The notes under the pieces were generated by a model. That model did not search any database. It saw only the letters and a program-made list of their open reading frames with translations, and had not been told where the DNA came from. A program made the translations under genes and the position numbers. Shown piece after piece: positions 32,291 through 44,541 of a stretch of DNA of 64,000 nt; position 1 is the first letter of the stretch, and every line of letters begins with the position of its first letter. Source of the stretch: Gautieria morchelliformis (lineage: Eukaryota > Basidiomycota > Agaricomycetes > Gomphales > Gomphaceae); NCBI GenBank assembly GCA_015179125.1, contig WHVA01000205.1:62001-126000 (forward strand). Direction: 5' to 3'.

Positions 32291-33206
32291 TAGTGTCATG
32301 GGCAGAATGAAATTTATTCTGCCAATTGCCGGCAATGGCAGAAATGGCAAAAGGGGTATTCTGCCGAGTGTGGCAGAATACGGCAGAAAGTTTTTCATGC
32401 TAATTTTACATGTTAAGCCATTAGGAGACACCAGCCGCACTCATTACTGCCTCTGGATCCCACTCAGACACTGACCCATCCCTACTTCAGTGCATATGAA
32501 TATCTTCTTCATATGCATGTGGTGCTTGGCCTTGATCAACACGTTGAGTGCTTCAAGATCATATACCTGTGCCACTGTAATCTCATTCCTGTCCAGCTCA
32601 GGATCAATGATTGACAATCCAGCACCATGCCTCTCTAATTCATAAAAACCGGCCTCAATTTCATCCAGCAGAATAGATTCAGGGCCTTCCAGAGGTGCAG
32701 TCCAGTCCACTGCTGTTACAAACATGCCAAAGACAGTTATGGTCACGATGCTTCACAAGTGCTGCATTGCTGGGGCAGTGATTGCATCGCCATTTCCACC
32801 GATTAGAGTTATTGGAAAGTTTTTCAACCGGAGTGAAGTTCCTCTCAACGAAACCATTGGCACTGCGACCCTTTGGCTTCTGCTTAGGCTTCAAAAGTCC
32901 TCCGCATACTGGAGAAGACATGGAAAAGGGCACAATTCAAGCTAGCACAATTTATATTACATCAGACTAGTCAATACATGGAGCTTACTTAATTGAGAGT
33001 TGTGTCACTCCCAAATGCATTTATGCCCGCATACTTGATAGTACACTCTGGCAGTCAATTCACATAGCCTAAACAGAGCCTAGAGTAAGCTGTTCTTATT
33101 TCTGCCATATTCTGCCAACTCTATTCAAAGGCCTGCCATCTGCCATGGCAATTGCCGGTTGGCAGAATGGCATGGCAGAGTGTGGCAGGAGTTGCCAACA
33201 ACACTA
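32291..33206 (-). mobile_element. Non-autonomous hAT transposon, 916 bp
   Basis: Ends TAGTGT...ACACTA, flanked by an exact 8-bp duplication GCTGCAGC (32283-32290 and 33207-33214), the hAT hallmark. Many TTCTGCC/GGCAGAA motifs crowd both ends, as in hAT subterminal repeats. Inside on minus: a BED-type zinc-finger remnant (RWKWRCNHC then KHRDHNCLW, near 32750-32830) and a short acidic ORF at 32444-32746. No transposase catalytic domain, so it is an internally deleted derivative, inserted upstream of the Crinkler-like gene. Confidence 0.8.
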
Positions 33207-33266
33207 GCTGCAGCGCTGTTGCGTGAAGAAAATGAATATTTGTGTGGGAAATCACGTCTACTGTAA

Positions 33267-35484
33267 TTATCCGAAAGCTGCTATCGTGCCCCATACAGTG
33301 AAAACAGCAGACATTCCCAGTAGTATCCCGTCATACCATGAACATCTCCCCTGAATTGCGGCTTTCGCACATATAGGCCAAATAACACATAAGACAAATG
33401 TGGAAAACGATCCCAGGATGGCCATAACTGTCGAGAATTCAGGGACAAGAACCGAGACGCTGGCTGCCAATAGAACTAAGGCAACACGTTCGACGAAGAG
33501 CATGAAAGGGCGGTTGATCGATGTAGCTAGTGCAGCGGTCGACTTGGTCGTGGGTGACACGGAGCGTAAAGGAGGCTTGTCGATGCCGAACCATATTTCA
33601 AGCGTTACATTAAGCTTGCAAGACACTTGAGTAATATTGAGTACCAGAAGCTCACATCCTACTCACCGGCCTTGTGCACAGAGCGAATTTCGTTCTGAAA
33701 CATGACGTAATTTTAGTGCCGCTTTGCTAGTATCACGTAGCAATATAGGGAGCATACAGGGTTGCAAGTACCAACATCCAGACTGCAAGCTTGTTCAAGA
33801 AATCGTTGTAGCCTGGTGTCGCAAGTATGTCGTTGGTGACCTATACCCTACTCAGTCAGGCTAATAACGTGGTAAAAATATTGTTGCACCTCCTCGCTGA
33901 CAGTCTTGCCAAACATCAAATAACCAGCGCCTCCGATCATGCCATATATGACGGTGGCCACTGCCTACTAGATAGTTCATTCAGAACTAATTGACACGAG
34001 TGCGTCAACGCACGAAGGCCCGGTTGATCATGTGGTCAAACCAAGATGGATCTATCATGTCTCTGGCAAGACTGGGTATGACTCCATGGCCACCAAACTG
34101 AGATTAGGGTATCAATGTAAGATCAACGACTACAAAAGAAAATGGCTCACTCCTGCCATGAACAAACCGAAAGCGACTCCAAGCTTATTGGCGTCTTTCA
34201 CGCCCCAGTCGGTAGCGGCAGGTTGCCAGAGGCTCCCCGGAGCCTCGTGTTTAGACAGTCCGTCGATGAATATACAAGCTATGATCAAGATCGTTGATAG
34301 GATGCCAAGGATAGAAGCATAGGACAAGACAGAGAGTGGCATGAATACGGTAGGGATTATGCTAGAGATGTCATTGTAGAATATATGGGAAAAAATTTGG
34401 GGTCTGTACTTACATCAGTAATCCAAAAAACTTATACTGAGTTGAAGAAAACCCGGGCATGACGAGGTGCATAGAGTCGCCATACAGAGTGACAAGTACT
34501 ACACTGTAGGTAGGTAAGTAATATGGATGCAACCATACTGTGCATGGAGAACATCCCTCACAGCGAAGACTTCTAGACAGAAGAGAAGGCCAGTAAACAT
34601 GGTCGACCGTCGGCCAAAGGCTTTCTGTCCAATGTCCGCATACGTTCGGAGGGTTGGATCTACTGCGATTATACGCGCAAGAATCTTCGCTCTGTAAAAG
34701 CAAACATTTGAGATAATATGCAGGGCAAGAACACAGCTACACACGTGTAACATGTGATGAAGCCATACAAAACTATCAGTACTGTGCCCATTGCCCATCC
34801 GGCGTAAGCAAAGGCTAAAGGTTCACTAAGCATCCCGATTCCTAACAGTATGGCAGTTGAATTGAAAAGCTGTGAATCAAAAGGGACCATGAGGTATTAT
34901 CGCCTCACAATGGCGAAGGAACATACTGTTTGTCTGTATGTACTGTTGCCCCCACGATGATACTCTCGGTCCAGCGCTCTCTGGGACAACCTTCTTGTAA
35001 CTGCTGGTTTCCTATGCTCTGGTATAGTTTGTGGATGAGGTAATTCACGGCAGGATGCTCTTCTACCTGTGAGTAGAGGCGTTTGTTCGTTTGTTATTGA
35101 GCTAGCGTTTGGCATGCTGGAAGGCTGGAACTCCTCGTCCCAGAGGGGTTCAACAAACGGTGATATGCATGATATGTTTAATTCGTCTCGAGGTTCAATG
35201 GCTGCTGTGATCTCAATCGAATCTTCGTATTCGCGAGCCGCATCACGTTCCTCATCTCTGCGTTCCAAGTAGTCGGGAAATGCGTCATGGGTGGTAATAT
35301 TTGAACCACTGAGAAATGTCTGAGCCCGACGATCTTTTCAAGTCGGGCAAAGTGAAGTCATGATAAGAATTTTGCTCCAGCCCTCCAAGAGTTAAGGCTT
35401 ACAGGAAGCAACGATATCGCCAAATCTTGTAGAGGACGCCGGACTAACACTTGTAGGGAAATCGACAGGTAGCGTAGCAGCCAT
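33267..35484 (-). CDS. AVT1-like vacuolar amino-acid transporter
   Basis: Membrane transporter of the AA_trans family, moving amino acids across the vacuolar membrane with protons (family knowledge). Start at 35484 (MAATLPVDFPTSVSPAS); a GTAAGC intron joins in frame to RRAQTFLSGSNITTHDAFPD, then a long hydrophilic N-terminal tail with NEQTPLLTGRRAS, a likely dileucine-type sorting region. The family start of the membrane part is FNSTAILLGIGMLSEPLAF. Further segments: YADIGQKAFGRRSTMFTGLL, YASILGILSTILIIACIFID, DWGVKDANKLGVAFGLFMAG, VIYGMIGGAGYLMFG and a C-terminal pair ending MSAVFTVWGTIAAFG. Around 10-11 membrane segments. About eight short introns. The stop is at 33267-33269. Confidence 0.88.
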
Positions 35485-35785
35485 GAGAAAGGGACTGTGG
35501 CGATAGGACGAATTACCATCAGAGGGGACATACTTATGTCCACCGGACGCGTACGACCGTGAAATCACGTGATAATTTCCCATATAAAAATTTACTAGTG
35601 CTAGTACGGTATTAGAAAATTATCAAAACGTTGCATTTACGACGACGTGCAAGTACAGTTACCCCGGTATTGTAAAGACATGATATAGTAAAAACATCTA
35701 CCAAGCATACACCATACATAACAAGGGATGAATCGCAAACAAGAATGAGGGTGAGTGATAACTGAGACCGATTTGATGGAATAGA

Positions 35786-38700
35786 TCATGATGGGGCGCT
35801 GGGGGCTTTCTTATTCTGCCACAGCAGATAGGGCTCGTGGTGCCGCGCCGTCTCGGGAGTGGTTTTGCCACGGGTACTGCGACGGGCTTCTGGCAACTTG
35901 GCACTGATAGCTAGGTCCTGCGAGAGCCGAAATATAAGTCTGCGTTTCATGTGTCGGTCATGACTTACGGCTAGACGCTTGCGCATACCACCAGTAATGT
36001 GGTCAGCCCATTTAGTAAGGACCTCCTTGAGTTTGAGCTCGCGGTTTCCTTTGACATTCAGCCATGACATCAATTCCATAAACTGGGAAACAGGGTGTGA
36101 GGACGTTGCAAACAAGAGATTACATTGCATACCTGTTCAGGCTCGGAGTAATAAGCCCATGCTCCAACGCCAAGTATCCCTTCTACACCCTCCTGCTCTA
36201 GCCTACGCTCCCTGAGGTCAAAGGATGGATCGTCTCTCTGTTTGCGTTCCATTATCTCGAGATCTGATTCCGCTGGTCCTTGAATGAACAGTCGACCCGC
36301 TCCATACACGACTGTACCTCCGCTAGCGATCAGCGGCGAGCCACCAATGCCATCAAACCACCAGTATCGGTTATGGAATCGGTCCTTTCCTAGCGGCTTT
36401 AGCCGTACAACTCCAGACCACTTCCTAAATTCGCGCTCAATGCCTTCCGTTCTACGCTCAAGCTTGTTGTCTTCCTCATCGAGTCGACGGTGCTCTGCCT
36501 GGGCTTGTTTCGCAGAGGCAGTCTTAGCACGAGCGATTTCTCGCTGTTTGGCGTGAGCCTGGCCCTGTACCTTCACCCGTAGTGCCTTCTGGCGACTAGA
36601 TCCCGATCGACCCCTCTCTGCACCAGAAGCGGTCTCGGCGTCAGAACCTTCAATGTCCGAGAGTGGCATAATATCTGAGTCTACGTCGCTGAGTTCTGAC
36701 TCGACGTCGATATGGTCCTGTTCGCCATCTTGGGGTTCCTTCGACTCCTTGGATTCCTTGACATCAATTAACTCTTTGGTTCCATTATTTGGCGAATGAT
36801 CATCCTTGGCAATAGCGGTCATTTCTTCCTGACTGTGAAAGAGATCAAAACACTGCTGTAAAATATAAATGGAAAAGAAGGACTTGCATTCTTTTCCTTT
36901 CCTTTTTGACCTCGATTTTTTCTTTCCTCAACTGAGTCAGGTTGGCTTCGCAAGTCTCCATGTATGTGTGGATTTCTTTGTGAGATACCACAGCATCGCA
37001 GAGGAAAGCTAGGATTGCAATCTTATCCTCAGGAGGCAGAAGGTAATAGCGCTGGCTAGGGCTAACGCGACGGAGTGTGGGAGCGGTTATCGTAACACTC
37101 GTTGCCGACCCAGGTGTGGCGGAATCTGGGCCAGGAGGCTCCGGTGTATCAGGTTCAAACAAAAGTCTCGTCAAGACTCCTCTAAGTGTGGGAAAAGATG
37201 TCACCGTTGCTTGCTAACGGCGCACAAAATAATTAGGTAAAGCGACCCACAGCACGGCACTGATATTGACTTACATCCTTAATACACCCCACCATGGCTT
37301 CTTCCCAACCATATCTACCCTCATCTACTCTCAGAGGTTGCCTCTCCCAGTTATTACCAATCTCAGCTAAAGCATCTGTAAGAACTTCGGTGCCCACTCC
37401 GCGATTCATTTCCGTATTGTCTACTTCATCTAGAAGCGACAACACGGCTAGATGACGATGCGTTGAAAGCGCCCGCAGGGCGTATATGAGCGAACTATGG
37501 ATCTCTGCTATGAGAGCAACAGGTTGATCCGGATCAGAATGCCGTACTGCATTTTCCAGTTCATCCAAGGTGAATGAAGACAACTTTAGTGGAGCCCTAG
37601 GAGCCAGTGAGTCGAAGGCAATAGAAGTACACCTAATAAAACCTACCCGAAGGCAGTAAAGAAAGTCCAGGTCATCAGAAGGGATTCAAATACTGATGCC
37701 CCAGATGGAACATCTGTACTTGGGATGGGCCTGGTTGACTTCGCGTGCCCATTCGCAGCCATTCTCTTTGCTCTTTCCCTCTGTGACAAAACAACGTCTA
37801 AATCTTCTGTAGGATATTTGATGTATCTTTTCTTCGCTACTGTGGTGGCCTGTTCTTGTTGCTGTCTAATGGTCTCTTCCTTGATACGCTGCTCATCTTC
37901 GCTGCCCTTGACAACTTTAGCAGCTACAGAGGTTTACGGTTTAGGTCAGGCCACTGTGACTGCGGGAGCGCTTACCACGTTCTTCGAGCTTCTTCTGTTT
38001 TTTGGAAGGAGGGCCCTCCTTATCTTCCCAGACTTTCTTCCGCTTCTCGATCTCCTTATTCTTAACCTCCTGCACACCTTTCCTGGTCTCTTCAGGCATG
38101 ATGTTTTCAACGCCATATCTGTCTGCGATGGGTTTTTTGACCGTCCAAGGACTTGCCACTGCGGCATCACGATCAACACAATCTCTAATGAACCGACGAA
38201 GTATAGACTTTGAGAAGGAGAGACGGTCACGGCTGAAGCAAGGCAACAAACAATCAGGACAAACGGGTTGAGCAACTTGCGAACCAATTCACCTCATTGC
38301 TTCGCATTGCACTTCCATTAGGCTTCCGCCCCATTTTGGTGATGTTTTCCCCTTCCCTTTGATATCGGAATTCTCAGGATCACCGGTGGTACCCTCCTCG
38401 ATGAGCTGGACTTTATAGTAATAACTTTTCGGTTCGTCAATCGCGTTCAACTGTGCAATGGGTTGTTTCAGGTCGCCTGAGATTCGATGCGGCTCCATCT
38501 CATCATCTGATGGAGGTGATATGGAATCGCTGGTAGAGGACGATGCGCGTGTGCGAAGGGCTCGAGGTGGGTACACTTTCACAACGCGGGCCCAGTACCT
38601 TCCAGCACGACAGTTTTGAGACACAGAAATCGGCAATAATCATTCTCACCTGTCCCCTTGTACATCAATGTACACGCCTGCGTTACTCTACTGTTAGTCT

Positions 38701-39229
38701 TCTGGAAGGGACCAAAACCCAATGAGACGCACGTTCACCCTCGAAGTACCGGTCTTTGAAACGCTCATACACGGCCTCGACCAAGTGATCCAGCCTGCCG
38801 ATTACCTCTAAAGACGAAAGACATTTGATCAGGAACAGGGAACATCGGACAGAATCGTGACCCATGAGCTCACGCCATTGGACTGCACGGAGTACAGGCG
38901 CTTTGAGGGGTTGTGGAAACCGTGCATGCAGGGTTTTAGCTTCCTGTTGCTCGCTCTCCAGGGCTTGGAAGTAGTCTAGACCACTCTTGCCTGTTACCTC
39001 ACACTGAAACTGTTTTAGCTTGTAGAAGGAGAGGCGAGCGGCGTATGATCTGTAAAAATCATGAAAATCATGCTAGTAGGCGGGAAAATATACTGTACTC
39101 GTAGTCTGTGAAGATTTCCCCGGTCTGCTCCATATAGAAAACGGGCATAGAGGGGTCCCTCTGAGCATCTTCAAGTAGGGATGAAGTGAGCTCCTTGAGC
39201 ATCACCCTCTTGCGCCTGCAGGTTGGCAT
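35786..39229 (-). CDS. ITC1-like subunit of an ISWI remodelling complex
   Basis: Nuclear chromatin-remodelling subunit homologous to yeast Itc1 / animal ACF1. Start MPTCRRKRVMLKEL (39227-39229), with VFYMEQTGEIFTDYE and the WAC-domain segments LFLIKC and GRLDHLVEAVYERFKDRYFE. Middle: YWARVVKVYPPRALRTRAS, SPWTVKKPIADRYGVEN, then the DDT domain FTLDELENAVRHSDPDQPVA and HRHLAVLSLL. WHIM region: YYLLPPEDKIAILAFLCDAV and GKDRFHNRYWWFDGIGG, then WADHITGGMRKRLA near the end. Long acidic/Lys-rich linkers. It ends NKKAPSAPS at 35786. WAC, DDT and WHIM in this order are diagnostic. Many small introns. Confidence 0.88.
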
Positions 39230-40994
39230 GATGCCGGAGGGGGAGATCAATGAGGGTAAAGGTGGTTGCGCTGGAAGTAAGGGATGGACGGTGGCACTCG
39301 GAAGCACCCAGTGTTAGATTTGGCTGCCATTCCGTCGCCTGCCAGTTAGAGCGGAGCGCGAGACTAACTCCTTCCAATCTCCGCTTGAATTGCCTTGGAC
39401 GACAGCAAAGCAACGGCTGTTTCAAAAGGAACACTTTGCAGCTAGAAACAAGCTCGGATCAAACCAGACTTGCGTCACCATAATGTTCAGCTCATACACT
39501 GTGCTGAGGGAATATATGCTATCTCATTGGTATTCCAGGGATGACACTGGTGAGTTTGTGTGGAAAAAAAAACGTCAAGAACTCTGGCTGCGAGTATGGA
39601 TGCCTACAAACATTGTATGAAGAGAAGGAAGGTTTTTATGCCACGAGAGAACCACTGTGCCAGCTGGCGTCGAGGCGGTTCAGGTTGCGGCCGTAGTCTC
39701 CGCTTACACACAACGTCTTCCTTTTTGCTAGGTTCATTCGATGTGCCAGTCTACTCAATAGCATCACCATCTCATCATTTGGCTGCAGTTAGTTCCAACT
39801 TGAAGACCTCCTCGATGTAATACTCATATCTAAAAGTGAGACTTATATCCCTTGTCGACCTTACAAATATGTGGTGTTTCACAAACGGGTCAGAAAGTGT
39901 ACAGGCTGCCTGCCTTTGGGGACGGATACCTCAAGAACCGACGATGCGAAGACAGTTGCTGGTCCAGGTCCAAGAAAGGGACATGCCGCCCGACAGTCCG
40001 ACTTGCCCCAGTCTCAGACTAGCGATGCCCCTTGTTTCAGACAAGTTCTCGAGAATTATTCGACATGCAGGGTCACCGTTTGCGGATATCGGACGATCCG
40101 GAATTCGAAGCGATGAATTCAACCTTGAAAATGCGCTTACGCTTGTCACACTCTAGACCTACACTTGTTTATGTTTGTTGGGAAGTTGGCATCGCGGCCC
40201 TCAATAGCATCCGAGCGTTCAACGTTCAGGCCGCCTCAGGTATTGCTTGGCCCATGGGCATACGAGGAGCACCAGTTAGATGAAGGAACAAATAATCAAT
40301 GAACTTTGGCCCAAAGGGGCTATGCTCAATTTTCACTTCTCCGACGGCCAGGAATGTTCGCCAAAATATCGCATATCAGATACTTTTATATATGCACCGG
40401 AGCCACGCGTTACTTCTCAGAGCCAATGTGACGACTCGGAGAAGACGGTCATATCCCTTTGATAGTCTGTCATTTTCCCGTTGCCCGCTCCACTGTATAG
40501 CTTTCTTGTCGGCGCTTACATGTTTAACGTTTAGCAATGGAACCATTCCCAAATAATGGCTCATCGCACTGGGAAAACCGATGTGTCGAAACTGACGGGG
40601 TGTGATATTATAGGAAAGGAGTGACTTGATGAAAGAACTTAGGTGCCTTGGATACGTCCATACACTTGTGGTCGTGTAGTTTTGCAGGCTGAGCAACGGT
40701 ACTTCCCAGAAGCCTGAATCTCATGAACGAAAGCCGGTATCTGCTCGTTCGACATATCCCGAAGCATCTGGGTTTGACAGAATATGACAGCTCGAAAATA
40801 GCATGACACGAAACTTCTTTTAATTGTAAGGAAGTCACCGACGTCTTGGACTTTGACACGTGAGCGCCACAAGGAATACTGGCAAAATATCCAATAAGGA
40901 GAAGCGTGGCGGACTAATCTAGATCCTACCAGTACACTTTGTCGTAATATCTTAAGCGCCACAAAGTCGCCACAAACTGGCCCCCGTTGAATAC
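39230..40994. other. Long intergenic stretch, no confident gene
   Basis: No protein family recognised on either strand. ORFs at 39836-40156 (plus) and 40376-40998 (minus, several frames) lack motifs, and codon use looks random. Could hold UTRs of ITC1 and EMC7 and decayed sequence. No repeat or RNA gene seen. Confidence 0.4.
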
Positions 40995-42005
40995 TCATCG
41001 CTTTCTTGCCTTTCCCTTGCCTTTGCCTGACGTCGAAGCCGTCGCCGCTGTGGGCTTGGATGACTTGGTGCTGTTAGATTCCGCACCCAATAAGTTTGCG
41101 AGACTGGCGCCCCAATTCAATATTGGGTTATCCCCCGAGAAAAATAAACGCCGTACCCGTCAATATCCATGTTCTGGATTGAATTTTGAGCAGCAAGCAA
41201 TTTGTTTTGTCGTCCTTTAACTTCACTGAGTGCTTCCTGGTCCATGTTGGCCTGAGAAAGTATATGTTAAATAAAATATATATATTGCTGGCGACTTGAT
41301 GAGTGTTACACACCATTAAGTAGGGCGTCGCGAACAGCAAGCCACCTGTGACAAGCATCATCAGCATCATAGGGCTCTTGAGCATATCCAGGGGGTTGAA
41401 CGCTTCTCGTCGGGCAAAGTACGAGTTTCTGGCGCGAGCTGACAAGACAATGGGGTATATGAAGCTGACAGGAGGGGCTGGAAAGAGTGGCACCCCAGGA
41501 ACATAGGCGTGGACTGAGACGTGAGGCTCCGCGGTCGACACATCTATCCGAAGCTGACTCGGCAAAGATGCCCACCGTCAACCCTAGCACATCATGCCGA
41601 GTCTGGTCCACTGACCTGATCGAATTGGAAGTCATGCGAAACGACAGACAGGGTATACGTTCCCTCGTCGACGTTTGGACTGGACAGATGAATTTATTTT
41701 GAATTCGTGACACGTGCCAAAAGAAGCGACCTACATGGCAAACCGACCATCCCGGCGGACGTAACCAAACCATCGCCCATCATCTAAAACAACCCTGGCA
41801 TCTGGGATATCTTGATAGCCTGACATGAAGGATCAATGCCAACGCCGATGGCAAAGATGCAGAGGATGCCGCACCATGACAGATATCGTTCCATTTTATT
41901 CTGCCAGTTACATCAAAAGCGGCGACGAGGAGGGGGAGGAGAGGAAGACTATAGGCAAGTCAACACAGAGACTAGGTACCAGTGCGTTGAGTTGAGGCAC
42001 CTCAT
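40995..42005 (-). CDS. EMC7: ER membrane protein complex subunit 7
   Basis: EMC7/Sop4 homologue, a lumenal beta-sandwich plus one membrane segment in the EMC membrane-protein insertase. Exons read DVTGRIKWNDICHG, then after a 56-bp intron YQDIPDARVVLDDGRWFGYV, then NVDEGTYTLSVVSHDFQFDQ, LRIDVSTAEPHVSVHAYVPG, and the membrane part FNPLDMLKSPMMLMMLVTGG followed by ATPYLM and QEALSEVKGRQNKLLAAQNS. The C-terminus is Ser/Thr/Lys-rich, ending KGKGKARKR with TGA 40995-40997. The first exon is least certain: an ATG at 42003-42005 can give a Leu-rich signal peptide if a very short intron is removed. Confidence 0.85.
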
Positions 42006-43084
42006 GAACACACATGTTGCTGTGAAACGAACCATGCGGAAAAATTGTGACGACTGGGAGGCACCCACGAGGACCCATGTAATTACGGAAGTATCTCGCT
42101 TTCCTCTGGCACTTGGCATAGCTGCAAATCACACTAGATACCACCACAAATGAAAGCACACTATACCCGCGCGCCGCCGACTGCTTTCATCCCAATTCAT
42201 GCGAGGTTTGTATCCGCTCGGCTCGGCGCACAGTTGAACCGAATCCGAGTGTGTCGGCGCAGCAGTACTACTCTAAAGTGCAGTGCAGTCTGAATAAGAA
42301 ATATCTGTAATACGGAACCCCATTTTATTATATCAATATGATGCTATCTGACATTTACAGAGTGCCCACAAATCATTGTGGAGCTTGGGAGCTTGAAGCT
42401 TCGACTGGATATTTTTGTGGGCATCTTGCTGGACTTAGCGTTTCAGCTGCGACAGGGCTTCTCTTCTTCTTGCGCGTCTGTTTTCGTGCTTTTGGAATAT
42501 GCCGTGTGAGTTTTAGGCTTTTTTCGTGCACCCTTCATGTATTCACTACTGGGGTCTAGTCGAGCCACTATACCTTATAAGTAGGGATCAGAAAGCGTGT
42601 CACGAATGTCGAAAAGTGTTCTCTGTAGAATGGTTCCTGGTCATCGGCTCCAACAGATGAGTCGCCTAAGTGCCATTCTCTCCCTGCATTCAAATGAAGC
42701 CACTGCTGAAGTATGCTTTCGGCAAATTTATATACACAGAAAAATGTCAAATGTGGAGCGCCTGGCGGCCGTTTCCCTGGGATCGGGAAGCCTACGATTA
42801 GATCCTTTGTACAGACCCAGCAACGGCTTACTCCCTCCTGCCTTTCAAAAATGTGACGGGGTTACTGGATCTCGATTCCGCTTAACACTGTGGTTCTCTG
42901 ATCCTTGATCTATCCTTGGAATGGTCTTGACTTTTTAAAAAGCGTATGTTGGCCCCTCAAATTTGCCTTCGACTTTCGTCCCCTACTTGACATTGCCCGA
43001 CTTGCTGTGAGATTCTCTAAAGTGAGCCCGTCTACCGACATGCTACACTCGTATACTCATCCTCATTAATAACCAGAGTCCGCC
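42006..43084. other. Intergenic region between EMC7 and zinc-finger gene
   Basis: Divergent promoters of EMC7 and the zinc-finger gene should lie here. ORFs at 42338-42559 and 42597-42908 show no family features. Nothing else recognised. Confidence 0.4.
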
Positions 43085-44013
43085 ATGAGCTTCCCTTATA
43101 GTAATAGCTACACAGAGCTCGCACCGGCGTTTGTGTACTACGAGGACAGCCCAGCAATGGGTGAAGCAGATTTGTCTGGCCCTCAGCTCACACATGACAA
43201 CTCACTACCGCATCTACTGAGGCCATTCCCTCCCATACGCTCGTACGCTGCGGATCAGAGCCCCATACCCTGTCCTCTCCCCAACGAGCATTGCGTGTTC
43301 GACGAGTTCAACGGATTGTCCCCTGCTATGTGGGATGCACCGTCCGAGCAGGAGCATTTTTTCAATGGATCCCTCGTCCACTCGTTTCCCCCACCTGATT
43401 TTGGGTTTGCACCCGAGACGTTCTCCCCGGGACTTAATATCCCATACCCCGCCAACGACAATTCATACGCACGCATGTTTCGTGGTCGAAAGAGCAAGTC
43501 TGCGTCTGAGGTAGGCTCCCGGTCCTTACTGCTACGCCCCATCCGTCACTCACGTTTGATGTTTCGCCGTGCAGGTACTAGATGAACTACGCCCATATGC
43601 TTGTGATATTTGTCAGGCGGCATTTGCTCGATGTGAGTCACCATTCCTCTATCTACTATTGCTCGCACTCACGCCCCACTTATTAGCTCATGACCGTGAT
43701 CGTGAGTACGACGTACATCTACTGGGTTACACTCATTTAGCGCTTCGATTTTCCAGGCCATAAACGCTCGCACACGGGAGAAACCCCTATCGTTGTCACG
43801 GGTGCGGTACGGGATTCAAAAGGTATGCCTCGTTTCAAATATTTCTACGTAGAATGCTTATGATTTTGCCTCTCAAGACCTGATGCTCGTAAAAGGCACT
43901 GGGAGAGGGACCCAGTCTGTGCACAGGAAGACTGGCTTCGGGTTCGGCATACACCTGAAGGTGCAAAAAGGAGAGCTCGTGCCAAGACGAAGCCCATAAA
44001 GAAACAGATCTAA
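43085..44013 (+). CDS. C2H2 zinc-finger transcription factor
   Basis: Probable DNA-binding regulator. The ATG at 43085 opens a Pro/Ser/acidic N-terminal half without recognised domain (MSFPYSNSYTELAPAFVYY). Exon 1 ends SASE and joins in frame to VLDELRPYACDICQAAFAR. Small exons then give the rest of the first finger, the linker SHTGEKPYRC and a second finger HGCGTGFKR, followed by PDARKRHWERDPVC. The C-terminus is basic (AKRRARAKTKPIKKQI) and ends at TAA 44011-44013. At least four introns, one exon being only about 15 bp. Two tandem C2H2 fingers near the C-terminus are typical of fungal regulators; the target is unknown. Confidence 0.8.
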
Positions 44014-44223
44014 TCAAAAGTGAGAGAGGGGAGGCGCTAGAGTAACATGAACATAAGTATAATCCCGTCGATACTGTATCATAATGCACTCGACATTGAA
44101 CAGTGCCAGTTTTGGTTCCTCACTCATTTTCTGTGAACTTATCAGTCTTGATGCGTTTGGAATGCCGTGATCGTTACATATCCGCTACAAGAGGGAAAAT
44201 GCTGAGACTTGGTACCGTACAGG

Positions 44224-44541
44224 TTAACAGAGATAGCAACCAGATGAAATCGATCGGCACAACGGTTTCATTTTGCCCCCGCCGCGGTTGTCCGAGGAGC
44301 CCGAGTCCACGTGACCATCTTTCGACTCGCGGTGGATCTGCAGCAGTGCTTTCAGGACAGGGATCACGTATGCTATTACGTTTACCGCTGCCCTGTAGCA
44401 AGAAATTTGTGTTAGAGAACACAAGCCACTTGCGGCGTTGCGTCCGCGACACTTTTGACGTTTCGGCGCTGCCTGCGCAACCAGTACTTACGCGTAGTCA
44501 AAGGCTACAGGCTTGTGCGCTGTAGATTCGAAGACATCCAT
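44224..44541 (-). CDS. Possible small spliced gene of unknown function
   Basis: The ATG at 44539-44541 (MDVFESTAHKPVAFDYA) is followed by a GTAAGT donor and a TTGCTACAG acceptor about 97 bp later, joining in frame to AVNVIAYVIPVLKALLQIHR, a hydrophobic helix, and a Gly/Lys-rich end (TGA before 44224). About 70 residues. No family recognised. Good splice sites are the only support; the opposite strand has an overlapping ORF. Confidence 0.35.

Noticed and set aside
40376..40998. Minus ORF of 119 codons and overlapping frames downstream of EMC7
   Set aside because: It starts inside the EMC7 3' end in another frame and shows no family motif.
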